32,593 nt of DNA from Fulvivirga sp. (GTDB lineage: Bacteria; Bacteroidota; Bacteroidia; Cytophagales; Cyclobacteriaceae). Below, in pieces: positions 32,466-32,593 of the stretch (its first letter is position 1; every line of letters starts with the position of its first letter). The notes below the pieces were generated by a model. That model ran no database searches, was not told where the DNA came from, and saw only the letters and a program-made list of their open reading frames with translations. The stretch lies in contig JANQLQ010000202.1 in the NCBI GenBank assembly GCA_028280565.1, forward strand, positions 1 to 32,593. Reading direction: 5' to 3'. Position numbers and translations under genes: made by a program.

Positions 32466-32593
32466 TTACTTTGTCACATTCAATTATTGGATAGATAGTG
32501 ATTTAGCGAAAGATGAGCCCGTTGGGTATCCTCATCAAAAACGAAAAAAACCTCTTTATCGTCATTCCTGCCAGCCTTGCAGGGTGAGCGATG
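32459..32593 (-). repeat. Intergenic repeat R1, copy C, inverted and cut by the window end
   Basis: The reverse complement matches the right part of copies A and B: the catcgctcaccctgcaagg stretch, GGCAGGAATGACG, and the tail through AATAATTGAATGTG. Its outer end (AACTAGT) runs into the right arm of the R3 element. It continues beyond the window. Confidence 0.85.

Overview
The window looks like a chromosomal piece from a Bacteroidota bacterium, most probably of the Cytophagales type. The evidence is a SusC/SusD pair behind an ECF sigma factor and a FecR anti-sigma factor, TonB-dependent receptors with carboxypeptidase-regulatory-like N-terminal domains, lipoproteins with acidic residues after the lipobox cysteine, a SiaB/SiaC pair, and Bacteroidota-type promoter cores (TAnnTTTG). 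I recognised no rRNA, tRNA, CRISPR array, phage genes or intact insertion sequence. All assignments are from reading the sequence; no database search was run.

Layout. 1-261: first copy of an intergenic repeat (R1). 296-1811 (minus): a Crp/Fnr-type regulator followed by a membrane/beta-barrel fusion protein. 1861-2157: decayed gene. 2390-3874 (minus): sodium:solute symporter. 4087-5035 (plus): SiaB-like kinase and SiaC-like phosphoprotein. 5463-12397 (plus): ECF sigma factor, FecR-type anti-sigma factor, STN-containing SusC and SusD, a trans-envelope-regulated glycan or nutrient uptake locus with no enzyme attached. 12465-12724: second R1 copy. 18224-12901 (minus): five-gene envelope export operon (LolA-like periplasmic protein, two FtsX/MacB-type permeases, ATPase, outer-membrane beta-barrel). 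18566-19378: tandem universal stress protein. 20188-19394 (minus): stand-alone protein with an IF-2 N-terminal-like domain. 20817-21011: cold shock protein with a hairpin-rich leader. 21530-21991: CBS-pair protein.

21992-23364 is repeat-rich, with short ORFs and a possible nucleotidyltransferase remnant. 23365-29569 (plus): a tight operon of a 37-residue membrane peptide, a TonB-dependent receptor without a SusD partner, and two related beta-helix-like surface lipoproteins. It ends in a hairpin terminator. 30144-32270: a GH36-like glycosidase. The window closes with an approximately 200 bp inverted-repeat element and an inverted R1 copy.

The best candidates for something undescribed are three. 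The first is the SusD-less uptake operon with its small membrane peptide, tandem beta-helix lipoproteins and nearby GH36-like enzyme. The second is the LolA-like/ABC/beta-barrel operon, which looks like a dedicated inner-to-outer-membrane export route. The third is a family of inverted-repeat elements whose ends coincide with stop codons of neighbouring genes.
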